25,347 bases of DNA, from the IMG/VR virus record IMGVR_UViG_3300042691_012289, positions 1 through 25,347 of that record. The stretch is one strand, 5' to 3'. The notes under the pieces were generated by a model. That model had not been told where the DNA came from. It made no database searches and saw only the letters and a list, made by a program, of their open reading frames with translations. The translations under genes were made by a program, and so were the position numbers. This document shows, piece by piece, positions 8,267-18,300 of the stretch (the first letter of the stretch is position 1; every line of letters starts with the position of its first letter). The stretch comes from a virus.

Positions 8267-10546
8267 ATGGGAATCATCAAGACTGTACTTAAAGCGGGCG
8301 ACAAGGCCATCAAGGCCGGCCAAAAACTTTACAACAACACTCCTGTTGGTAGCGTTCTGTCTCTTGGCGGCAGAGATGTTAGCAGGAAAATCACCAAGTA
8401 TGGGACAAAACTAGCCAACAAATGGGGTGCTTCAAATGCCGCCGGGACTCTTGGCGAAAGAATCGCCCTTGAGACGACAGGCCAACTGGGAAATCTGGCA
8501 CACGTCGGCGGCCTCGCGGCAGGCGGAGGCCTTTACTCTGGTGCCGCCGGTGCCGCCATGGAAAAGTTCAACCCTAGCGAGGAATACGTGAGTCCGACTG
8601 GCGAAACCGCCGACCCGGACGACCTCGCCAACGACGATGAGTTTCAGAAGTTCAAAAACCAAATCATTTACGGTCGTGCAATTACGGACGATGAGTTCGA
8701 CCAACTGGTTATCTCTGGCGAAAAAATCCCAATCAAGAACTTCGATGCCTACCAGCAGTTTTTCACAACCGAGGTCAACGAAGACGGCAGACCAGTAATC
8801 ACTCCGAAGGACGATTTGATTAGATACTGGACGGACGTTAAGGACGCTGGTGAAAACATTTACAACGGTGAGGGCGGCTGGCTTAGTAACTTCAGCCTAG
8901 ACCCTACCGATTTGTTGCCGAAAAAAGTGGGCGGTTACAGGGTCATGCCAAACGGAAGCCTTAGCGAAATGATTACAAACGGGCTCGCCGGTGGAAGCCC
9001 TGCCGACTTTACGAGAGACCCGGCCGTGCAGGAAGTCCTGAGCAAAGCACAACTTCAGCGTGATTTTGAAGAAAGGTACAGAGGTGACTATGATTTCGGC
9101 CTTCTGCGTGAAGGCGAAAGGGTCCAACTTCAAAACCCGTTCGCTGAAAGAAGCACCGAAGGCATGAGTGTTACTCGCGGCTCCAACAGGATGCTTGATG
9201 CGATGGACAAGCCAGTAGATGACGGCATGATTCATGACGAGGATTACGACACGCTGGTGAACCTTCGTAACGATGAGGGTAACGATAACACCCAGCAAAT
9301 TGCTGACATTGTCAGAAGCAGGCCGGAACTGCTTCAGTATTTCTCACCCAGCGTTGCGGCATCTATTGCCGACCAAGTTGGTGGTGCCGAAGGCAGGAAT
9401 CAGATTCTCGGAAAGGCTGGCTATTCAGGCTTTGATGCGTATGCCCCCGCCGCGACACCCGCACGAACCCCGTACGGCTCGCCCTCCTTTGCTCCGTCGG
9501 CAACCTCTGGCAGACTAAGTCCTGCTATTGCCCCGACGGCGACTCCCGCCGCCCCTGCCCCTGCCGCGGGCCCAGCCCCGACCCCCGCCGCCCCTGCCCC
9601 TGCCGCAGGCCCTGCTCCAGCCCCAGTCGCCCCAACGGCCGCAGGAAGCGGCTATGGCCCTACACGCTTCTCCCCCGGAGGCCCTAGTGCGACGACCGGA
9701 GCAACCCCAGCCGCTCCATCCACCGCCGCCACACCGGCGGCCGTTGTGGCCGCGGCGGCAAGCCCATCCTCTGCCGTTATGCCGCCAGCCTTGCTGGCAA
9801 GACCTGCCGGTGGTGCATCTGCCGCTGGAACCGCGGCCCCGATTGTCAACTTTGGTGCAGCAAGGTTTAGTTCCAACGCAGGCAGGGCCACCGCCGCCGC
9901 AGGAACCACACCACCTCCCGCTGGAACCAAGCCGCCTGCTGGCACGGCTCCAGCCCAAAAGTCCCCCGTCGACTATCGTGCCCAGCGTTATGGCTCGATG
10001 ACCCAAGACCAGATGAACACGGCATACATGAATGACGTCTTTAAGCGTAGGATGGGCTACACCAGCAAGCCAATGGATGCTCAACTTTCGGCCTTTGGCG
10101 ATGCCTATGGAATGGACGAAGGCTCGATGAATGCGGCCATGGACAGGCATTACGCTGGTGCAAAGGCTAACGCCGGTCCGTATGCCCGTGCTGTTAAGCC
10201 AGCCAACTGGGATTCTACCTACGGAGAGTGGGACCAGACCGAGCAAGACATGGCACAACTCGTACGCAGGGGCGTCGCAAGACCCGAGGAAGTCATGGGT
10301 CTGCCATCAACGGCAATGTACGGAGGCAAGCAAACCAGAGTCGGACCTTTGAGCCTTAATCTGCCAGACGCTACGAACCTTGAACAGCAGTACAGAAATC
10401 AGGCCGCAAGAACTGGAATCTTTGACAGCAGGGAACTGGCCAGAGTTCGCGGAGTTCAGTCACAAATCAATCAAGGCCAGCAAGACGTTGCGGACCTGAA
10501 CAAGACATTTGACCCACTAATTAACATCTTCAAAAAAACCAGATAA
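8267..10546 (+). CDS. Large unrecognised protein with basic N-terminus and Ala/Pro-rich linker
   Basis: 759 residues; a weak site (AAAGGGA) lies eleven bases before the ATG. The N-terminus is lysine-rich and amphipathic (KTVLKAGDKAIKAGQKLY). A glycine/alanine-rich hydrophobic segment follows at about residues 79-99 (GGLAAGGGLYSGAAGAAM). The middle (100-390) is acidic and probably folded. Residues about 390-565 are an Ala/Pro/Gly linker, including a 13-residue tandem repeat, with recurring (P/A)(T/A)RFS-like islands. The C-terminal 190 residues look helical (DQMNTAYMNDVFKRRMGY and on). The basic N-terminus plus a Gly-rich hydrophobic patch would suit membrane interaction during DNA ejection; this is inference. 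The stop is followed nine bases later by the next gene, in the same frame. Confidence 0.8.
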   Translation: MGIIKTVLKAGDKAIKAGQKLYNNTPVGSVLSLGGRDVSRKITKYGTKLANKWGASNAAGTLGERIALETTGQLGNLAHVGGLAAGGGLYSGAAGAAMEKFNPSEEYVSPTGETADPDDLANDDEFQKFKNQIIYGRAITDDEFDQLVISGEKIPIKNFDAYQQFFTTEVNEDGRPVITPKDDLIRYWTDVKDAGENIYNGEGGWLSNFSLDPTDLLPKKVGGYRVMPNGSLSEMITNGLAGGSPADFTRDPAVQEVLSKAQLQRDFEERYRGDYDFGLLREGERVQLQNPFAERSTEGMSVTRGSNRMLDAMDKPVDDGMIHDEDYDTLVNLRNDEGNDNTQQIADIVRSRPELLQYFSPSVAASIADQVGGAEGRNQILGKAGYSGFDAYAPAATPARTPYGSPSFAPSATSGRLSPAIAPTATPAAPAPAAGPAPTPAAPAPAAGPAPAPVAPTAAGSGYGPTRFSPGGPSATTGATPAAPSTAATPAAVVAAAASPSSAVMPPALLARPAGGASAAGTAAPIVNFGAARFSSNAGRATAAAGTTPPPAGTKPPAGTAPAQKSPVDYRAQRYGSMTQDQMNTAYMNDVFKRRMGYTSKPMDAQLSAFGDAYGMDEGSMNAAMDRHYAGAKANAGPYARAVKPANWDSTYGEWDQTEQDMAQLVRRGVARPEEVMGLPSTAMYGGKQTRVGPLSLNLPDATNLEQQYRNQAARTGIFDSRELARVRGVQSQINQGQQDVADLNKTFDPLINIFKKTR
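9548..9625 (+). repeat. Tandem 39-base repeat, two copies
   Basis: Units at 9548-9586 and 9587-9625 encode AAPAPAAGPAPTP and AAPAPAAGPAPAP. They differ only at a few, mostly synonymous, positions, which points to recent duplication inside the Ala/Pro linker. Confidence 0.85.
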
Positions 10547-10555
10547 CACACAAAC

Positions 10556-11344
10556 ATGGCTACTAAACCAGTTGCTACACTTGCCGAAAAATTCGGCAAA
10601 TTTATCATCGCCACCGCCAAGGGGGCTAAAAACGTAAGCGGCAGAGTGATTACAAAGCCCGGCCGCATGGGCGAAGACTTCGCCAAAGGACTTGGCGTCG
10701 GCCCTCTTAGGGTTAAGAACCCGCCTGTCAGAGGCCCGGGAGGCAGGATGTTGTCTGGCGGTGAGAAAATGACAAAGACGGGAATCGCGGCCCAAGGTGC
10801 TGGCTATGGCCTTGGATACGGGGCTCCAATTACGCTCGGCTATCAGTTGATGGGCGGAAATTCCTCCGCCGACCCGGCCGCCGCTCCAGCAGGAGTTCCA
10901 AATACGGTAGGTACTCCACGTGTTGCCAACGGTGTTGTAGATGAAAACGGAATCCCTCAGGAAGAATCTGACGCCATTGAACAGATTAACCAGAAGTTCC
11001 TTGCTGGCACCAGAAGCATGAATCCTGCTCGTTATTCCGCCATTGAAAAGATGGCACCTTGGGCCCTAGCCGCGGCCGAAAGAATGTCCGAAGATGAATT
11101 CCTCACTATGAGAAACGAACTCGTTTCTGGTAAAAGGAAAGCCGCCGATGTCCACAAGGCCATGGCAAATAGGGTTGCCCATGACCTTGAAGCGTCCAGA
11201 GACATCGGGACCAAGCCGTATGCCCTTCCGGGCGTTGAATACGACGCCCAAGGCAAGAACGGAAGGGTTGTCATGATTGTCCCCGTCAAGGGCAAGGACG
11301 GCAGATACTCCTACACCTACACCTCGGTTCCCATCGAAGAATAA
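10556..11344 (+). CDS. Unrecognised protein with Gly-rich hydrophobic segment, possible ejection protein
   Basis: 262 residues; no ribosome binding site is evident. The N-terminus is a basic amphipathic helix (TLAEKFGKFIIATAKGAKNV). It is followed by an Arg/Gly/Pro-rich stretch (VKNPPVRGPGGRM) and a glycine-rich hydrophobic segment at about 76-101 (GIAAQGAGYGLGYGAPITLG). After a Pro/Ala spacer come a helical block (about 138-205, with EKMAPWALAAAERMSEDEFL) and a beta-type C-terminus (VVMIVPVKGKDGRYSYTYTSVP). This order repeats that of the preceding gene's N-terminal part. No family recognised. Arginine is mostly AGA/AGG (12 of 15 by hand count). The stop overlaps the next start (TAATG). Confidence 0.75.
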   Translation: MATKPVATLAEKFGKFIIATAKGAKNVSGRVITKPGRMGEDFAKGLGVGPLRVKNPPVRGPGGRMLSGGEKMTKTGIAAQGAGYGLGYGAPITLGYQLMGGNSSADPAAAPAGVPNTVGTPRVANGVVDENGIPQEESDAIEQINQKFLAGTRSMNPARYSAIEKMAPWALAAAERMSEDEFLTMRNELVSGKRKAADVHKAMANRVAHDLEASRDIGTKPYALPGVEYDAQGKNGRVVMIVPVKGKDGRYSYTYTSVPIEE

Positions 11345-12333
11345 TGGAGTCCGACGACGATACCTTTTCGGTGTCACCGCAGGATGTGATGCGTAACGCT
11401 GGGCCTCAAATGGGTCCTACGCAGGGTGGCTACTACCCACAGCAATCGGAGGCCTACAGGCGTGCTGGCATGAACCCGCTTACGCCCGTAGCACATCTGT
11501 TCGAGAGCAGTGCCGTAAGGGCCAAGATGCCTGCATCCATTCAGTACCCTGAAATGGCCCAGCAAAAGCGTCAGACGTCCACTGCCCAGCAGTCGGCTTT
11601 TACCGCAGATGCTGATTTCTACGGCAACAGGATTGGGGACCTTACTGCGGCGGCCAACCTGCTGTCGGACAAGGAAGGACGTAGCACGTTTAACATGTTT
11701 GAGGACTTTGACATGGATTTTGGAGTAGGCGACGGTGCACCCAACACCCCCACCGGTAACGTAAAGTTCAGAATTGTGCCGAAGGGCGACAGGGAGGCCA
11801 TGGGTCCGGACGGAAAACCAGTAAAGATTCCCGTCTGGATTCTTGCTAAGAACAGCGGCGTGAAGTCGGTTCCGTTCAAGGGTGGTGGCGAGAATGCGGC
11901 CAAGTACAGGCAGATGCTATCTACCTCGCAAGGCCTGTTCAGGAACCTGAAGGAACTAGAAGGCATTTACAAAAACAAGACCTTCCTGAATAGGTTCAGT
12001 TGGTCCGACGAATCCACGGTGAGCAGGGGCTTGGAGGGCTTTGTCCTTCAGGACCTGTCCAAGGTATTCCAAGAGGCGAAGGCCCTTGGCGGTGCTTCGT
12101 CCGACAGGGATTTGTCTTTGATTGAGTCGATGTCTCCCCAGCGTGCCTCCACCTTCTTCGGCAGGTACAAGGGGAATGAACTGGCACTCATCAACAAACT
12201 CAGAGCCATGACCATTGAAAAGGTCAGGAGCGTCGCCTTGGCTAACGGCATGGACATGCTCCCGGAAAGCCAGCGTCAGGCCAAAGCAGTTGACACTAGC
12301 AATCTTCGTGCAAAATCCTCTGAAATCAAATGA
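11344..12333 (+). CDS. Unrecognised virion-module protein
   Basis: 329 residues, ATG overlapping the previous stop (TAATG). The first 100 residues are polar, Gln/Pro/Met-rich and probably flexible. A beta-type segment follows at about residues 135-170 (GNVKFRIVPKGDREAMGPDG then KIPVWILAKNSG). The C-terminal half is helical (KYRQMLSTSQGLFRNLKELEG). It contains GGASSDRDLSLIESMSP, a motif (G---SD-DL-LIE---P) that I recall from helical parts of other phage internal proteins, though I cannot name the family. No membrane segment. The gene lies directly before the giant gene and overlaps it by four bases (ATGA), so the two products are probably made together and may interact. Confidence 0.77.
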   Translation: MESDDDTFSVSPQDVMRNAGPQMGPTQGGYYPQQSEAYRRAGMNPLTPVAHLFESSAVRAKMPASIQYPEMAQQKRQTSTAQQSAFTADADFYGNRIGDLTAAANLLSDKEGRSTFNMFEDFDMDFGVGDGAPNTPTGNVKFRIVPKGDREAMGPDGKPVKIPVWILAKNSGVKSVPFKGGGENAAKYRQMLSTSQGLFRNLKELEGIYKNKTFLNRFSWSDESTVSRGLEGFVLQDLSKVFQEAKALGGASSDRDLSLIESMSPQRASTFFGRYKGNELALINKLRAMTIEKVRSVALANGMDMLPESQRQAKAVDTSNLRAKSSEIK

Positions 12334-15300
12334 TTCAAGGACAAGCACCCGAAGCAGGAAACCCGGAAGAATTCAACAGCGGTGCAAGGTACGCACAGCA
12401 ACTGTTTGAACTCGGCGGGTCCCTTGACCTAGGACCATCCATCGAGCAAAAGACGGACGGCTCTTATGGGGTCGCGGACATCCAGAGGCCAGAGGATGTC
12501 CTTTCTTTTTACGAGCAAAACCCAAATCTCAAGTTGGACCTTAATGCCCCCGACTGGGAGAGCACTTGGGACAAGTTGAGCGAGGGCCTTAAGAATAGGC
12601 ATACCGACTACCTTGAGATGTTCGGCGAGGCCGCTGGCCAAATTGCCAACGTTCCGTTCGACTTGGCGGAGGGCGTCGCAGAGCAAAAGAACCCCCTCAA
12701 AATCGCATACGGCGGCCTTGAGGGCACGGCTCGCTCCATCAGAGACATGTGGGGCTTCTTTGCTGAAAGCGAAAACCCGGAATCTTGGAGTTTCAAGTTC
12801 AGGTCCCTAGTCGTCGCACTTAAGGAAGGTAAAACGTCGCTTAACAAGCGTGAGCAGGCTGAACAGTGGAATAAAATCAGAGAGTTCATGTATCACTCTC
12901 ACAGGATGCAGAGCGGAGACGAATCATTCCTTGAGCAGTTTGATAGCCTTAATCTCAGCGACGACACCAAGGCCATGGTCAGGTCTTGGGTTAATCCAAA
13001 AGTTGCACACGCTTTCTCCTTCTTCGGGATGGAACTTCCGTCCCTTATCGCGGCTCCGTTCACTGGTGGTGCTTCCGCCGGTGCCGCGGTAGCCGCGGCC
13101 GAAGCCGGCGTAGTCAGGGCCGCAAAGTTGGCGGCGAATCAGAGCAGAATCATGAAGATTGGCGAATCTCTGGCCGCTTCCGAGCGAAGATTCCAGAACA
13201 TGGCCAACAAGTTTACTACCAAGTTTGCTGGCTATGCCTCATACACCGCTGGTTCCGTCATTCAGCCATTTGCAAACGTCGCTGAGTCTGTTCTCGGAGG
13301 AAGTGTTCAGGCAATTGCAGAAAGAGGCGGAATTAGCAGTCAGGCCGCTAAGAATGCTATTACGGTGTCTGTCGTCAACGGGGCCGAGAACCTAGGCGTC
13401 AGCGGAGTCAGACAGACCGTCGGCTTTGTTGGTTCATTCGGCCTCAGAACCACGGCGGAACTACTTAAGGAAATCGGGGACACGGCCCTAAACCGCGGTC
13501 TCGGAACCATCCCGGTCAACGAAATCAACGGCCTTACCGTCCTTGAGCGTGTGGCACGCTCCAAGAACCTGTCCAATACCGCGAGAATGGCCGCAAAGAC
13601 GGCCAACGTCGTCGTCGACCCCTTGCTTCAGTTGTCTACTGCTGGCCTGAAGAACGCTTACAAGGATTCGCTAATCTTTGCTGGCATCGGGTTCTGGAAT
13701 GACAGGGACCGGGGTGCCGTAGGCGGTGCCGCGGCAGGATTGGTCTGGGGCGGCTACAGCGGTGCTTTCAGGCATACTTGGGCAAACGTCAGCGGCGGCT
13801 TCCAGCACTCCCTGACAATCGACAACTTTGACAACAACTTCGTTAACTCCGCAGAAAAGTTCAACGAATCGTTTGGCAAGACGGCAAGAGAGGTAACGGC
13901 TGAGGCGGATAAATTTAAGTCAACTAAGGTTTCCGCAAACGTCAGAGCGACAATGCAGACGACGTTCATGATGCTGGACTTTGCCGACAGAAAGAACGCA
14001 CTTTTCCACGTAGGCGACATCAAGTCCCTTACCAACGAGATGAAGGCCAGAAACCTAGACATTACCCATGTCTCTAGGGTCAGCGGTCCGAAGGGCATGT
14101 TTACCTTGGCTAGAAGCCTGAAGGCCGGAGAAAAGTCCGTTCCAGTAATCTTCCTTGATAGGGCAAAATACAGACCGGTCGAGGTGCCGCACGAAATGCT
14201 TGGTCACGTCGGGTCTTATGTCCTTCACCAGAAGGGGAAACTTGGTTCGCTGATGAAGCAGTTGATTGGTACGGAGACGAACGGTGGTGCACTTGCGAAT
14301 GACGAGTTGTTGCTTGAGCCATACATCAGGAGAAAGGCCGCCGAAGAACTTCTCGCCGCAGGTGCAGGTGCTTCGATTACCGACCCTGCGATGCGGGCCA
14401 AGTTCCTCAACGAGAACATGGCTGGTTACGTGAAGATGGTCAGGGAAATCACGCACGACAGACTTCAGAGAATCAGACAATACGCCAAGGAGAACGGCGA
14501 GAAGTACTGGAATGGGGAAGTAGAAGTCGCCGACCAGAATGGTAACAAGAGAAGAATCCCGCTTGCCGAACAACTTGACGCTGAGTCGGGCATGATGATG
14601 AGGGACCTCTACGAGGAGACAATGGCTCTTGGGTCTGAAATACTTTTCACTCACAACAACATCGGCGAGGCCATGTTTGAGGGCAGTAAGCCCCTCAGAA
14701 TGTACTTTGAGCAACTCAGGTCTGAGTTCTTTGCCAAGAAACTTACGCAGAACGAACTCGCTGGCATCTTCGCCAGACACGGCGAAGTCTTTGTTGAAAA
14801 GGGCAAGAACGCCGGAAGTCCATCCGTCAACGCTATCGTTTACGACAACGGGAAGTACTACAGACACCCGGAACTTGAGGGTCTACTCAAGCAACACATC
14901 AGGCTTGCGACGGAACTTGACGCACAGGGCGTAGCAAAACTTTCACCGGAGCGTCAGGCAATCGAGGCCAGAAGATTCGGCAAGGAGTTCCTGTTTAAGT
15001 TCAACAAGTCTGGTGCCCAAATGATTGGCACCAAGGAGCAGAACGAACTGTTCACCAAGAACGCGGCCAAGTCCCTCTCTGTACTCGAAGGCCTTCCCGA
15101 TGAAATCAGGCCAGAAATCATCTTGGATGAACACGGAAACAAGTCCGTAGACATGTACAAGATGCGTGACGAGGCCTACGACGCCTTGGTCGCATCAGGT
15201 TCGCTCGACCAGCATTCTGCCACCGTCGCCAAGGGCTTCAGGGACATCATGTCCAAGTGGGAATCTAGCGGATTCTCCACTAGCAACATCGTTTCGGCCA

Positions 15301-18300
15301 CATACTACGGAGACTCGCACAGAACCAACAAGCGTGGGTTCTTGATGCGTATCTTTGGCGAGGAAACTCCGATTACGGACAGGGTTTTCGTTCCGTACGA
15401 ACTTAGACTTAATCTCAGGACGACTGACTCTGAAGGAAGGCCATTGAGGGCCCCCAGAGGCGGCATGGTAGCCACCGTTGTGGACTACATGGCCATCCAC
15501 AGGAGAAAGATGAAGAACTGGTCCAAGGCCGATTTTCAGGCCATGTTCGGTTCCATCGACAACTACAACAGGCTGTTTGACCTGTACATGATGAACATGA
15601 TGAAGGAGCCCGCGGCTAGGGTTCCCTCTGCCGAACTATTCAGGGCCGAGTTCAAGGACAAGGCCGAGCAGGTCAGAGACATGATGTGGGAGACCTTTGG
15701 CGGCAGAAGGCGTCAGGACGAATCCTACATCAACACCCCTAGGGAGGGAGTTGTCAGCAACCCGGAGGACCCCAACTATCCTATTCACAGCATGAAACTG
15801 GAGTTGATGGTCAACCCGGAGGTCATGCCGATGAGCCCTTTCCCGTACCACCATGGCCGTTCGTACGAGGGCCTGAGAAGAAACTTTTCTGTTTCTGGAT
15901 TTGAGATTTACGACAAGGAGGGCAAGCACCTCAGGGACGGTCAGGGCTACGAAATCATCATAAGCGGAAGCAAGTTCAAGGCATTCAACCCGTTCGGCAC
16001 GCTTATCGGAATCTTTGACTCCGCCAACAAGGCCGTCAAGGCAACCAGAAAGGACCTCCGCAAGATGGATGCGAGCGACATCATGCCGATGCCTGTCGCA
16101 ATCGAGGATGCCAAACTTTCCACACCGAAGGAATCCGGAGAACCGAGATACAACCGTTCGGCTTCCTATCTCCAATCGCTGAACAATGGCATCAAGCAGA
16201 GCACGGGCGTCCTAGGGGATGATGGATTTGTCCATCATTTCAAGGAGGACTTCTTGGACAACGTGTTCGACGTCCTGCACATGTCCCACGACAGGATGTG
16301 GAAGGATGACAATGGCTACTTCATCAGATACAAAGCCGATAAGAGCGGCGTCATTGACACCAGACGCTGGCAAAATAACAGGTTCCTGACGCTTTCCGAC
16401 ATTCAGAAAGACAAGGGTGCTTCGATGAACAAAATCCTAAGTAAGGCTGGCTTTACTTGGAGTTCTTCGGACATCGCGGTCATTCCATCCGCAGACAGGT
16501 CGTCCGTGGGCGTTCGAGATGCATACGTGCAAAGACTGTACGTGGAAAAGGATGGCGTTTACTCAAACTGGGAGGTCAATAGCCAAACCGGCATGCCCAC
16601 TATCTTCATTGATACCGAAGGGCTTTCCAGAGACATTCCAAACCCAAAGGCCAGAGAGAATGCGGTAAGAGCCTTGGTTGAGAATGAGGTAGAATCAATC
16701 GTCAGGCAGTACGGCAGGGAGAGCGAAGTCACAGGCGGTAATAGCGTCCACCCTAGTTACGTCAATAACGGCACAAGAGATGGTCAGATGGCACAAGTCG
16801 AGTACATCAAGAACGCACTCTCAAAGACGAAGAAGGAATTCAGCAAGGACGAGTTCATTGCCATCCAAGAAGCCAAGAGCAACTTCGCTCAAGCGATAAA
16901 CCCGTTTTCAGGTGCGGTTGATGGTGACGGCGAATTGGCCGTAGGTGGAGCGTTGGACCCTTCCAAGATAAAGACCATTAGGGATTTCAGGAAGGCTATC
17001 TCTCAAATCACACGCGGATACGAGTCCGTCATTCCAGCGTCACTTGGAGAACTTCCAGCAAAGGACGCACTGGAACTTTTGAGCATTCTCACCAGAGCCA
17101 TGACGGAGGCCTCAAAGACTTCTGATTACTGGTTCGCACCTTCCCCTAATGGAGAATTGACCGCCCTTCCAATGATGAGGGGTCCCAAGATTGCGAAAGC
17201 ATTTTCTGACTTGGAGAACTTTGCACGCACTAAACTTAACGGGCCGAACAAGGAACTGAACAACGCCTATGTGAGATTTGCAAACAAGGTCAGCCATGCT
17301 TACATTCAGATAAACAAGCATGCCGCTATTGAGGAAATGGCCGCCAAGGGAGGACCTGAGGTAATCGTTCCAAGTCTTCCTCAAAACGCCACATACAGTT
17401 ATCTGATTTCTCCGCTAATTGTTGCGAAAAATCTGGGGTATGAAAGCAAGGACGTCCTGAAGAATAGGGCACTTAGCCCGGAGTCTGATTTGAGACTTTT
17501 CCTGAATAACGGGGCGGTCTACACGATTGGTCGCGGCTCTAATTTCATCGGTGGATTCATCGGCGGCGAGGGCGACGTAGGCATGGGAAGCAATCGCTTC
17601 AAGAACCTAGCCATGCCCATTACCGATGGGCATCTTCCTATCAACACGCTAGACGGCGTATCGTTCCACAAGGCCATGGGCTGGCTTATACCCGACGCAG
17701 ATAGAGCCAGAGGAAAGCACATCGACTCGTTGCTCATCGTCTCGCTGAGTGAAATGCCAGACCGCCAGAACGAAATCATCGACGCCTACAATGGTGCCAA
17801 GCAGGCCGGAGACTATTCCGGCTTCGCCGATTTCGTGATGAATGCCGCCTCGGAGGATGGCATGCACTCAAGCATCATCGGCTCGATGGTCGTAAAGACC
17901 ATGATTGATGTGGATTCTGGGAAACTTAAGTTCAGGAGCCCAGAATACGCCAAAGACTGGACCGCTTCTCAGTTCACTAACTGGCTGTCGAGATACTGGG
18001 CACTACCGGTCAATGACGAAGCCGTCGGCATTAAGAAGTCCGAGCCCGTTGCGGTAAGAATGATTAAGGCCAAGGGCGGAGAAACATCCAAGGCCATGGA
18101 GTCCTTCAACAGAAGCCTAGCGATGCTATCCACGGCCCATAAGTGGGCCGACAGGGAAATGTACCCGGACTGGGCCAAGACCAAGTATTCCGTAGGCGAC
18201 CTCGCCATGCTTGACGACGTCAGGCGTGATGAACTCAGAAAGAAGGGCGTAGTATCTAAGGTTATGTTCGGCGGAAAGCCGCTTGAACTATTCGAGTTCT

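Noticed and set aside
10532-10570. A7 run just before the stop of the 759-residue gene, with the next gene in the same frame (possible frameshift or readthrough fusion)
   Set aside because: A -1 slip meets a stop within ten codons, and nothing specific supports stop readthrough; a separate ATG follows directly.
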